This document shows, one piece after another, positions 35,127 through 43,262 of a stretch of 64,000 bases of DNA. The notes below the pieces were generated by a model. That model was not told where the DNA came from and searched no databases. It was given only the letters and a program-made list of their open reading frames with translations. Source of the stretch: an uncultured Prevotellaceae bacterium (lineage in GTDB: Bacteria; Bacteroidota; Bacteroidia; Bacteroidales; Muribaculaceae). The translations under genes and the position numbers were made by a program. Positions within the stretch are counted from its first letter, which is position 1. Each line of letters starts with the position of its first letter. The stretch lies in NCBI GenBank assembly GCA_905207705.1, contig CAJLMA010000001.1:186001-250000 (forward strand), in the 5' to 3' direction.

Positions 35127-37460
35127 TCATCGCAAGAACTTAGGCGCATTGAAAAGCAATCCGAAACTGATTCCGAAGTTCCAATTATTAGACGGATAAG
35201 TCAAGTAATTACAATACATGCTCAATGATGCAAACGGAAAATTGTAAACCAACGAAGCTTCTCCCATCCACTCAAGCCTCTTAAACCAGCCGGCATATTC
35301 AGGTCTTAAATCGGTAGTTTCAACAACATCCCGAACATGCGAAAATGCATAAAATTCAGTCCTAAACTGCAAATTCGAAACAATTTTCCATATAGGCACC
35401 ACTCCCCCGGCTATAAATGAATGGCTTCTGAAACCAGGATTAAAATAATTTTGCGTGGCAGGAGTCGGCGTAAACGATGGAGCCTGAACAAGCCAAGCCG
35501 TATAATTGTCGCCCAACGGACGCGAAGACATGGCAGCATCCACCTTTAAGCCCATCGAGAAATAATTGCTTATGTCTATATACTTATCCCATTGCAACTC
35601 AGCCTGTGCCCAAAATTCAGGAGAACTTTCCGATAATGTGTATCCTCCGGTTTCAGGATCGTAAGGCAGATAATCTGATGAACCATACACGCCGGCAACT
35701 TTCAATCTCAACCGCGAACCTGTTGTCGGATACATGTTATGGTTAAGCGTATTGCTTTCCAGCACCGTTTCAATCTGCCCCAACTTATAAGTACCTTTAT
35801 CTTGCTTGGTCGATGAGTAGTCTACTATGTTACTTTGATAAAACAAGTCTTTTAAATATCCATATCCCACCGATATGCCAAGCTTTGACTTTCTTCCTAT
35901 TGCAAGCCCGTATTCAAGTTTGATATAATCTTCATAATTTATGATAAACGATGGCTGCTCCGATTGATAAAACAAAACATCATTTTCATAAAATTTTTGT
36001 TTCGACAAAACTCCTGTTAACTTAAGGTAAGATGGAATGCTTGTGCCAAGGGCTATTTTTGACTCTATCATACCGGCATAATAGCTTTGTCCAAGCCATC
36101 CGCTCAAACTTGCATCAAAAGAATTATAATTCAGCGTATTATAATTACCTGAAAGATAAATCATGCTATTTGTCGATGAGCTTACCCATCCTCCTACTCC
36201 CACTGATACAGGATTCTTCATTTGCGCACGCAAAGTCAAGTCAAACAATCCTGTTTCTTTATTATAGGAAGCCTCCGGAACAAAATCATCCAACTTGCCC
36301 GTCGAAACAGCCCTATAAAATGCAATCTTTGCCTCAGCCACGTCAAGCACGCCGTCATCACCGGCATTGAACAGATTCCGTAAATATTCATTTTGACCAG
36401 CCGAACCGCCTGTAACTTCAACACTACCAAATGCCACATTTGGCGTATTGCTTTTAAAAACCGATCTCGACAAATTCCTCGATTCTTTAGAGACACGCTT
36501 CTCAACACGTCCTTTTATCGAGTCCATCATGGACATGGCACTACTGTATCCCCTTGCATATATTTGTGATGCTTTTGGGAAATCAAGCAATTGGAAATCA
36601 CGTAAATTTATATTTATACGAATACCCTCTTCAGGCTCGATATCGGTATCTCGATCCTGCACAATCATCGTCTCAATCTGCTTCACAATATTGTCCATGT
36701 CGGTTTCTGTGCCGCCGGCCGTAACATCAACACCAATTATTATGTCGGGCGAAAATTCCGACTTCATGACATTTACTGGAAAATTCTCATATATGCCACC
36801 GTCAAATATTGGCACGCTGTCGATATATTGAGGCTTGAAGACCAACGGAAAACTCATTGAAGCCCTGACCGCCACGCCCAAGCTGCCTTCACCCAACACA
36901 AGTTTGCGCTTATTGAACACATCGGCAGCTACGCTCCTGAAAGGGACATACAACTTGTCGAAATCTCCACTGCATTGTGCCGTATATGGAGCGAAAAGCT
37001 CCATAAATGCAAAATTCATCGGCAATGGGTTTATCAAGCTTGACGGCAATATATTAGCTTTTACAGTCGACGAGTCGGTACGTTCAAGGTTAAGATAAAA
37101 CATAGCCGGTGAAGGTTCCTTCTTATCAAAATAATATTCAAGGTTCCCGTTGATTGTCCCTGTAGACCAATCGGCAAAATCTTCCGACTTTATCAATTCA
37201 AGCATTTCATCGGGAGTGAACCCTGAGGCATACAATCCTCCTATGATTGCGCCCATGGAAGTGCCGGTAATATAATCGATGGGAATGCCATTGTCTTCAA
37301 GTGCCTGAATAACACCTATATGCGCAATTCCTTTGGCTCCACCTCCACTCAGCACAAGCCCGACGCTTTCGGCACAAGCGCAAAACACGCCCAATGCCAC
37401 GGCTACCGCTATTGCAGGCAGCCGTAACCATTTGTTCGACGATAAACATTCAATGCTCAT
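35127..37460 (-). CDS. Patatin-like phospholipase with outer-membrane beta-barrel
   Basis: Two-part protein of 777 residues from the ATG at 37460. After a signal peptide comes a patatin domain: the oxyanion loop SGGGAKGIAHIGV, the nucleophile S68 in GTSMG, and the catalytic D220 in FDGGIYENFPV. A linker and one POTRA-like segment (about residues 335-405, GSVEVTGGSAGQNEYLRNLF) lead to a BamA-type barrel ending in FGISFGLLFNAPKFLR. This is the PlpD/RssA-like layout, in which a lipase is tethered to or passed across the outer membrane by its own barrel. It starts 31 bases after serB. Confidence 0.92.
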   Translation of the reverse strand: MSIECLSSNKWLRLPAIAVAVALGVFCACAESVGLVLSGGGAKGIAHIGVIQALEDNGIPIDYITGTSMGAIIGGLYASGFTPDEMLELIKSEDFADWSTGTINGNLEYYFDKKEPSPAMFYLNLERTDSSTVKANILPSSLINPLPMNFAFMELFAPYTAQCSGDFDKLYVPFRSVAADVFNKRKLVLGEGSLGVAVRASMSFPLVFKPQYIDSVPIFDGGIYENFPVNVMKSEFSPDIIIGVDVTAGGTETDMDNIVKQIETMIVQDRDTDIEPEEGIRININLRDFQLLDFPKASQIYARGYSSAMSMMDSIKGRVEKRVSKESRNLSRSVFKSNTPNVAFGSVEVTGGSAGQNEYLRNLFNAGDDGVLDVAEAKIAFYRAVSTGKLDDFVPEASYNKETGLFDLTLRAQMKNPVSVGVGGWVSSSTNSMIYLSGNYNTLNYNSFDASLSGWLGQSYYAGMIESKIALGTSIPSYLKLTGVLSKQKFYENDVLFYQSEQPSFIINYEDYIKLEYGLAIGRKSKLGISVGYGYLKDLFYQSNIVDYSSTKQDKGTYKLGQIETVLESNTLNHNMYPTTGSRLRLKVAGVYGSSDYLPYDPETGGYTLSESSPEFWAQAELQWDKYIDISNYFSMGLKVDAAMSSRPLGDNYTAWLVQAPSFTPTPATQNYFNPGFRSHSFIAGGVVPIWKIVSNLQFRTEFYAFSHVRDVVETTDLRPEYAGWFKRLEWMGEASLVYNFPFASLSMYCNYLTYPSNNWNFGISFGLLFNAPKFLR

Positions 37461-37491
37461 ACAACATAAGCAGCAAAGCAAAAAACATTCG

Positions 37492-38721
37492 TTAATTGTT
37501 TATAAACGAATCTTTGAATCCAAGGAAATACAATACACCGTCAAGTCCGATGGTGGAAATACTTTGTTGTGCATTTGCTTTCACCTTCGGTTTAGCATGA
37601 TATGCAATTCCAAGCCCGGCAGTGGTCAACATTTGCAAGTCATTCGCTCCATCTCCCACTGCTATGGTTTGTGCAATATCCACATTTTCCACCTGAGCCA
37701 GCAATTTCAACAACTCGGCTTTGCGGGTTCCATCAACTATGTCGCCCAAATAGCGTCCTGTCAATTTGCCGTCAACTATTTCCAAATCATTGGCGTACAC
37801 ATAGTCTATACCGTAACGCTGCTTTAAATAATTGCCAAAATAAGTAAACCCGCCCGAAAGAATTGCAATTTTGTAACCTGTGCGCTTAAGCACTTTCATC
37901 AACCTGTCCACACCTTCAGCTATCGGCAGATTTTCGGCAATATCCTTCATCACGCTCTCGTCAAGCCCCTTCAACATGGCGACTCGGCGAGTAAAACTTT
38001 CCTTGAAATCAATTTCGCCTCGCATGGCACTTTCGGTAATGGCTTTAACGGCATCGCCTACCCCGGCACGCGCGGCAAGCTCATCGATTACCTCCGTTTC
38101 AATCAAGGTAGAATCCATGTCAAAGCATATCAACCGACGACAACGCCTGAATATGGTATCTTCTTGCATTGACAAGTCAAAATCAAGTTTATTGGTAAGT
38201 TGCATGAAATCGCGTTGCATTTTGCTCTTGTTCAAAGGCGTGCCGCGCACCGAGAATTCAATACATGTCTTTCCGAGTCCATGCCCTTCCTCTTTCAACG
38301 GCATTCTGCCGGTCAATCGCTGTATCATGTCTATGTTAAGCCCTTGTTCAGCCACTATGCCGGTCACGGCGGCAATTTGCTCAGCTGTTATGCGACGTCC
38401 GAGTATCGTGATTATATAACGGTTTTTACCTTGTAAGCTCACCCACTCTTCATAGTCCTCGACAGTAATGGGCGTAAAACGTATCTGCACATTCATTTCG
38501 GCTGCCTTAAAAAGCAATTCCTTCATGATATACCCACTACGATCGCTTGTGGTCTTAAACAATATGCCCAATACCAATGTATGATGAATGTCGGCCTGGC
38601 CTATGTCAAGTATTGATGCTCCATATTTTCCCAATATCTCTGTTAATGCCGATGTTACTCCCGGCCTGTCTTGTCCCGAAATGTTTATTTGTATCAGCTC
38701 AAATCCCGGTATATCTGTCAT
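37492..38721 (-). CDS. serB: Phosphoserine phosphatase with ACT-type N-terminus
   Basis: Last enzyme of serine synthesis, 409 residues. The C-terminal half is an HAD phosphatase: nucleophile D201 in CFDMDSTLIETEVIDELA, then ILSGGFTYF (motif II serine), and VGDGANDLQML (motif IV). The N-terminal 180 residues hold two ACT-like segments (LIQINISGQDRPGVTSALTE and YIITILGRRITAEQIAAVTG), which in this family may sense serine. E. coli SerB lacks the second segment. It is followed by the patatin gene after 31 bases. Confidence 0.96.
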   Translation of the reverse strand: MTDIPGFELIQINISGQDRPGVTSALTEILGKYGASILDIGQADIHHTLVLGILFKTTSDRSGYIMKELLFKAAEMNVQIRFTPITVEDYEEWVSLQGKNRYIITILGRRITAEQIAAVTGIVAEQGLNIDMIQRLTGRMPLKEEGHGLGKTCIEFSVRGTPLNKSKMQRDFMQLTNKLDFDLSMQEDTIFRRCRRLICFDMDSTLIETEVIDELAARAGVGDAVKAITESAMRGEIDFKESFTRRVAMLKGLDESVMKDIAENLPIAEGVDRLMKVLKRTGYKIAILSGGFTYFGNYLKQRYGIDYVYANDLEIVDGKLTGRYLGDIVDGTRKAELLKLLAQVENVDIAQTIAVGDGANDLQMLTTAGLGIAYHAKPKVKANAQQSISTIGLDGVLYFLGFKDSFINN

Positions 38722-38749
38722 AATTGCTGCTTTTTTTATTTTAATATGC

Positions 38750-38757
38750 CAAAATTA
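38750..38757 (-). promoter_or_regulatory. Candidate -7 box of serB
   Basis: TAATTTTG on the minus strand, about 29 bases before the serB ATG. No clear -33 TTTG lies at the right distance. The predicted start is near 38747. Confidence 0.3.
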
Positions 38758-39017
38758 GTCATAATTTTCTCATTTGACATCATTCGCCAATACTTTATTC
38801 AATTTTTAAGCCTGCCATATTTAACATTAGTAAAATTGACTCCGCAATGTTAAAATAAACGATTAAGCGACCCTCATCAACCAAAGCGAAATGCTGTCCA
38901 CATCAATGTTTTAACATTTTAACTTAATAATTATTTAATTGCAAACAAAACATACACTTTTAACTTTTACAACAACCTATTTTTCAGATATTTAATTCAA
39001 CAAATATCATCAAACGC

Positions 39018-39048
39018 TTGCTCAAGAAAAATATTTGCACTAAATTTG
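39018..39048 (+). promoter_or_regulatory. Promoter of the structured leader and thioredoxin-like gene
   Basis: TTG (39018-39020), a 20-base spacer and TAAATTTG (39041-39048): one of the best matches to the Bacteroidota promoter in this window. The predicted start at about 39051 coincides with the first base of the first helix of the leader below. Confidence 0.65.
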
Positions 39049-39050
39049 CA

Positions 39051-39193
39051 GCGTTTTAGGTTACCATCCACGGACGAGATCCAATAATTAAGGCAACAAA
39101 GCAAAGGATGGGAAAACGCCGAAAATCGGCGGAGGGCTCTTTTCCGAGTGTTTTCGCAAATCTGCCCTTTAGTATGGACATTAATTGAAGAGA
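39051..39193 (+). ncRNA. Structured 5' leader RNA, possible riboswitch or attenuator
   Basis: Leader of about 143 bases between a strong promoter and the ATG at 39194. Structure A: GCGTTTT (39051-39057) pairs with AAAACGC (39113-39119), stacked on CCATCC (39064-39069) / GGATGG (39106-39111), enclosing a small GGA/TCC hairpin (39072-39082) and an unpaired A-rich stretch. Structure B: GAAAAC (39112-39117) pairs with GTTTTC (39150-39155), enclosing a GCCGA/TCGGC hairpin (39118-39130). Helices A and B share bases 39113-39117, so only one can form. The region is G/C-rich compared with its flanks. It does not match any riboswitch class I know by eye. No intrinsic terminator is seen, so control, if any, would act on translation or stability. 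Confidence 0.5.
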
Positions 39194-39682
39194 ATGAAAA
39201 AAATTCTTTATGCTTTTATTGTTGTTGCAGCACTATTCTTATTTTCATCAGCCTATTCTCCGGACAACACCGGAACTCGCGTCGGTTCAGATGCCACAGG
39301 CTTTGCTGTAACAAACGATAGCAATGCGATTAGTTTGCAATCACTGAGAGGCAGCTATGTTTTGATTTCATTTTGGTCTTCGACCGATGCCAATTCACGA
39401 ATTGCAAACAAGATGTACAATGATTTCGCATTAAACGACAATGTGCAGTTGAAATACATAGCTGTGAATTTCGATCCTTCCGAAAACGTGTTTGACGAAA
39501 TAACAAACATTGACGAGCTGCACAAACCGGCACAATTTCATGCCAACAGCAATGATAAGTCGGTTCTTTTTGAAAAATATCGCCTCGATGACGGATATAA
39601 AAGCTATCTTGTCAATCCCGACGGAGTGATAATAGCCGAGAACCCCACCGAAAGCGATTTAATCAAGTTGACAAGAATCTAA
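39194..39682 (+). CDS. Thioredoxin-fold protein lacking cysteines
   Basis: Exported or membrane-anchored protein of 162 residues from the ATG at 39194, with a hydrophobic N-terminus (MKKILYAFIVVAALFLFSS). The TlpA/thioredoxin pattern is clear: SLQSLRGSYVLISFWSSTDA (residues 52-71), then LKYIAVNFD, and YLVNPDGVII near the end. Where redox-active members have WCxxC, this one has WSSTDAN, and the whole protein contains no cysteine. It cannot be a disulfide oxidoreductase and more likely binds a partner. It is preceded by the structured leader and closed by a terminator. Confidence 0.85.
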   Translation: MKKILYAFIVVAALFLFSSAYSPDNTGTRVGSDATGFAVTNDSNAISLQSLRGSYVLISFWSSTDANSRIANKMYNDFALNDNVQLKYIAVNFDPSENVFDEITNIDELHKPAQFHANSNDKSVLFEKYRLDDGYKSYLVNPDGVIIAENPTESDLIKLTRI

Positions 39683-39710
39683 GAATTTAGAATCATCTTT
39701 TTCCTAATGA

Positions 39711-39752
39711 GGCTTGAAGCGGATGCCTTACGCTCAATGCCCCATTTTTTTT
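39711..39752 (+). terminator. Terminator after the thioredoxin-like gene
   Basis: Imperfect hairpin: GGC..TTG..AGCG (39711-39721) pairs with CGCT..CAA..GCC (39731-39741), followed by ATTTTTTTTG. It lies 28 bases after the stop. Confidence 0.75.
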
Positions 39753-39814
39753 GTTTTATACACTTCCATATTCAAGACCTATAATGCCCATCTCAAAATT
39801 GTGTTATCATATTA

Positions 39815-39846
39815 TTTCAGATTACATTAAACTTTGGGTATATTTG
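39815..39846 (+). promoter_or_regulatory. Promoter of the heptad-repeat protein gene
   Basis: TTTC (39815-39818), a 20-base spacer and TATATTTG (39839-39846) give a good match. The predicted start is near 39849, with a leader of about 47 bases to the ATG at 39896. Confidence 0.55.
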
Positions 39847-39895
39847 CAATACATAATAAGTGCCTTATATATTGAGAACAAAAACATCATCATCT

Positions 39896-40267
39896 ATGAA
39901 ACATTACCGTTTTATTATTGCCGCTTTACTATCCGTGAGTTGCGTTATACAGGCTTTAGCCATTGACGAATATTACCTCAACAAAGCAGAAAGCTATAGC
40001 CGGGATGCAGAGTATTATTTTGAAAAAGCTGAAGGTTATGAAAAGGATGCCAAATATTACAGTAAAAGGGCCCAAGACTATTATCGTCAAGCCGAATATT
40101 ATGTAAAAAAACAAGATTACGACCGCGTAAAGACCTATCAGAATTGGGCCGAAAATGAAATAGACAAAATGCAATTGCGCTTGGAATGGGCAGAAGATGC
40201 GCGAGAGAAAGCCGAACTGAGGATGAAATGGGCCAAAGACGCGTATGAAAAAGCCTATGATGACTAA
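39896..40267 (+). CDS. Small exported heptad-repeat (Ala/Tyr) helical protein
   Basis: Protein of 123 residues from the ATG at 39896, which starts a signal peptide (MKHYRFIIAALLSVSCVIQALA); an upstream in-frame start at 39860 would spoil it. The mature part is a tandem heptad: Ala recurs at residues 31, 38, 45, 52, 59 and 66, with Tyr three residues after each (34, 41, 48, 55, 62, 69) and charged residues between. After a short break the heptad resumes (residues 84-120) with Trp or Lys then Ala or Met. Such a repeat should form a long amphipathic helix or coiled coil. I recognise no family. It has its own promoter and no operon partner. Confidence 0.75.
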   Translation: MKHYRFIIAALLSVSCVIQALAIDEYYLNKAESYSRDAEYYFEKAEGYEKDAKYYSKRAQDYYRQAEYYVKKQDYDRVKTYQNWAENEIDKMQLRLEWAEDAREKAELRMKWAKDAYEKAYDD

Positions 40268-40356
40268 CTATGTTTTTTGCGGCTGTATTCAGACTGCCTC
40301 GCCACAGCCAAATTATACATGCAATCAACACATCAAATTGCTTTAATTTCTTAAAA

Positions 40357-40389
40357 TTGCCCGAAATTCACAGGTTCTTTGTATTTTTG
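40357..40389 (+). promoter_or_regulatory. Promoter of the porin operon
   Basis: TATTTTTG (40382-40389) is a good -7 box; a TTG at 40357-40359 lies 22 bases before it, slightly far. The predicted start is near 40392, with a 21-base leader. Confidence 0.5.
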
Positions 40390-40412
40390 CACGACAATAC
40401 GGATACGACAGA

Positions 40413-42389
40413 ATGAAAATAAACTACATACACTGCCTTTTTGTTATCATACTTGCATCACTTGCCTGCTCCGTATCGGCAAAAAAAGAGACAGCTGTTG
40501 CGCCATCCTACGCATGGAGCATATCTGAACCTCTTGGCTTGAGATATACATCCACAATCGACACCCTGCAATATAATTATTATCAACAAGCTATTCCGTC
40601 GATGGTGAGCAAAGCTTATGCAACAACCGGCAACTTGGGGGCTGAAGGTCAGGATCAAATATTTTTTGACAGACCGGACTATTCCAATTTTTTCTTCGAA
40701 GATGCTCTTGCTGCATGGATTCCTTCAATAAAGACCCAGCGTTACTATAATACGCGTATACCCATGACTATCGTGTCATATAATACAGGAGGAAACCGCA
40801 ACAACATGCAAGACCGTCTCACTGCCTTATTCTCTGGGAATGTAAACAAGGCAATCCAAGTGGGAGCCGCCATGGATTACATATATTCAATGGGTACATA
40901 CGATGCACAGGCCACAAAAGATTTCACTTGGAGGGTATTTGGCTCTTATACAGGCGACCGATATGAGCTACAAGCCTACTTTAACAACTACAACTTCCTT
41001 AACAAGGAAAACGGAGGCATAACCGACGACCGCTACATCACCGACCCTGCTGCAGTCCAAGGCGGATCGACAAACGTCGACAACAAGACCATCCCGGTAC
41101 ACTTATCGGCAGCACACTCTCGAATTTATGGGACTGAGCTATATCTTAACCATCGATACAAAGTAGGTTTCTACAAAAATTTCAGAGATTCGGTGACCGA
41201 CACTATCATAGGGCGCACATACATTCCGGTGACAAGTTTCATTTGGACGATGAATTATAAGAGCAACAAGCACCTATTCTTGAACTCGGAAGCAACCGAA
41301 GACACTACTTTTTTTGAAAACACCTATTTGTCTTTAAAAGGCTCCAACGACGAGACTACTTATTGGAAACTTTCAAACACTTTCGGCATTCAGATGCTTG
41401 AAGGATTCAATAAATACGCAAAATTCGGACTTGCCGCATACATAACACACGAAATAAGAAAATACACACAATATACCGACACGATAGATACCGAATCGGC
41501 AAATTCGGGCAAATTAACCCCGATGCCGACTTACTCTATTCCGCACTCCAAGACCGAAAATGTCGTGTGGGTCGGCGGACAATTGACAAAACAACAAGGT
41601 TCCATCCTCACATATAACGCCACAGCACAATTTGGTATCGTGGGGGAAGTAGCCGGAGACATCGACATAACAGGTGACATCTCTACAAAATTCAAATTGC
41701 ACAACGACAGCGTAAGAATTACCGGTTACGGATACTTCAAGAATAAATCTGTCCCATACTTCTTCAACAACTATATCTCAAACCACTTTATTTGGCAAAA
41801 CGACTTTGGGAAAACCCGTCGATTCCGTGCCGGAGGCATCCTTGACTTCCCATTGACTCGCACTCGTGCAAATATCGGAGTAGAAAATATCCAGAATATG
41901 ATTTATTTCAACGAGTCGGGTATGCCTGCACAAGCCGGAAACAATATTCAGATATTCAGCGCGACAATCGACCAGAACTTCAAATTCGGAATTTTCAACT
42001 GGAACAATTCGGTAACTTATCAGACATCCTCGGACGACATGGTATTGCCATTGCCGAAATTATCAATATATTCCAACATGTTCCTGCAATTCACAATTGC
42101 AAAAGTTCTACATGTGCAATTCGGTATCGACTGTAACTATTATACAAAGTACTATGCTCCGGCGTACAATCCGGCAACAATGACATTTCATTCACAACGG
42201 GAGATTCAATGTGGAAACTTCGCATTCATGAATGCTTATGCCAACATGAAGCTAAAAAAGACCCGCTTTTTTGTAATGTTCAGCCATGTAAACCAGAGCC
42301 TGTTCGGCGGAAGCTATTTTGCCATACCGCACTACCCTCTTAACGCGATGAAATTCCAAATGGGTCTGTCGGTCGACTTCGCTCATTAA
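40413..42389 (+). CDS. Porin_10-type putative outer-membrane porin
   Basis: Exported protein of 658 residues. The signal peptide ends near residue 24 (SLACSVSAKK). The N-terminal third includes GAEGQDQIFFDRPDYSNFFF and TRIPMTIVSYNTGGNRNNMQ, which are typical of the Bacteroidota 'putative porin' family (PF14121). The rest alternates polar and aromatic residues over many strands and ends FQMGLSVDFAH, a barrel-like ending. The substrate is unknown. It is followed 18 bases later by a solute-binding protein gene, so the two are co-transcribed. Confidence 0.85.
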   Translation: MKINYIHCLFVIILASLACSVSAKKETAVAPSYAWSISEPLGLRYTSTIDTLQYNYYQQAIPSMVSKAYATTGNLGAEGQDQIFFDRPDYSNFFFEDALAAWIPSIKTQRYYNTRIPMTIVSYNTGGNRNNMQDRLTALFSGNVNKAIQVGAAMDYIYSMGTYDAQATKDFTWRVFGSYTGDRYELQAYFNNYNFLNKENGGITDDRYITDPAAVQGGSTNVDNKTIPVHLSAAHSRIYGTELYLNHRYKVGFYKNFRDSVTDTIIGRTYIPVTSFIWTMNYKSNKHLFLNSEATEDTTFFENTYLSLKGSNDETTYWKLSNTFGIQMLEGFNKYAKFGLAAYITHEIRKYTQYTDTIDTESANSGKLTPMPTYSIPHSKTENVVWVGGQLTKQQGSILTYNATAQFGIVGEVAGDIDITGDISTKFKLHNDSVRITGYGYFKNKSVPYFFNNYISNHFIWQNDFGKTRRFRAGGILDFPLTRTRANIGVENIQNMIYFNESGMPAQAGNNIQIFSATIDQNFKFGIFNWNNSVTYQTSSDDMVLPLPKLSIYSNMFLQFTIAKVLHVQFGIDCNYYTKYYAPAYNPATMTFHSQREIQCGNFAFMNAYANMKLKKTRFFVMFSHVNQSLFGGSYFAIPHYPLNAMKFQMGLSVDFAH

Positions 42390-42407
42390 TAATAACTACA
42401 CTTTACC

Positions 42408-43229
42408 ATGCACAAACCGTTTAATACAAAAAAGGGGAATTACATAATTTACCTGTTACTGATTGCCATAGTAATAATGGCCATGGCCGCGTTGAAACAT
42501 TGCTCATCTACAAATACAGGATATGGCAGCGACGACAAGACATCAAACGAATCAATAAATGTAGCCATTGAATATTCCCCGCTATCATTATACACCTACG
42601 ATGACACTTTGGGCGGATTTTGCTATGACGCAATGCGGCTAATAGAAAGCCGTTTTGGCAAAAACATGAAATTCCACCCTATCGTCACGCTAAAAAACAC
42701 GATGGAAGGCCTCATGGATGGCAAATACGATATGGTTATCGCACAATTCCCTGAAACAAAGGAATATAAAGACAAATATCTATTCTCCGAAGAATTATAC
42801 ATCGATAGTCAGGTTCTCATCCAGCTCAAAGATTATAAAGGCAATGTCTCGGTCAACAACCAGCTTGAACTTGCAGGCGACACTGTCGTGGTAGTAAAAG
42901 GTTCTCCCATGATTCAACGCATCAAAAGCCTAAGTCAAGAAATCGGCGACACTATACATATTGTAGAAGACGAGAATTACGGTCCGGAACAATTGTTCCT
43001 AAGAGTAGCCACAGGCGAAGTCAAATATGCCGTAATCAACAAGTCGATCGCAACCCAAATGGCAAAAAAATACCCAAAGGTAGATTGCGGCACAAACATA
43101 AGTTTCTCACAATTTCAATCTGTAATACTAAGGAAAGATAAAACGGCCATGTGTGACAGCTTGAACAATTGGATAACTGAAATTAAGAGCACCAAACAAT
43201 TTAAAGAATTACAATCGAGATATTTCTAA
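42408..43229 (+). CDS. Membrane-anchored periplasmic solute-binding protein (SBP_bac_3 type)
   Basis: Protein of 273 residues with an N-terminal membrane anchor (residues 13-31). The cysteine after it (KHCSS, residue 36) is not in a good lipobox. The rest follows the family-3 amino-acid-binding or MltF N-terminal fold: INVAIEYSPLSLYTYDD, GFCYDAMRLIESRFG, then GLMDGKYDMVIAQFPETKEY and YLFSEELYIDSQVLI. There is no lytic transglycosylase domain after it and no ABC permease or ATPase nearby. It pairs with the porin 18 bases upstream. It may bind an amino acid or muropeptide and deliver or sense it. Confidence 0.8.
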   Translation: MHKPFNTKKGNYIIYLLLIAIVIMAMAALKHCSSTNTGYGSDDKTSNESINVAIEYSPLSLYTYDDTLGGFCYDAMRLIESRFGKNMKFHPIVTLKNTMEGLMDGKYDMVIAQFPETKEYKDKYLFSEELYIDSQVLIQLKDYKGNVSVNNQLELAGDTVVVVKGSPMIQRIKSLSQEIGDTIHIVEDENYGPEQLFLRVATGEVKYAVINKSIATQMAKKYPKVDCGTNISFSQFQSVILRKDKTAMCDSLNNWITEIKSTKQFKELQSRYF

Positions 43230-43262
43230 GTGCAAATACTCTTATCCGCAAAAAACTTAAAA

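Noticed and set aside
39896..40267. CRISPR-like or DNA tandem repeat
   Set aside because: The periodicity is in the protein (heptads); the DNA repeats are not exact and there are no spacers.
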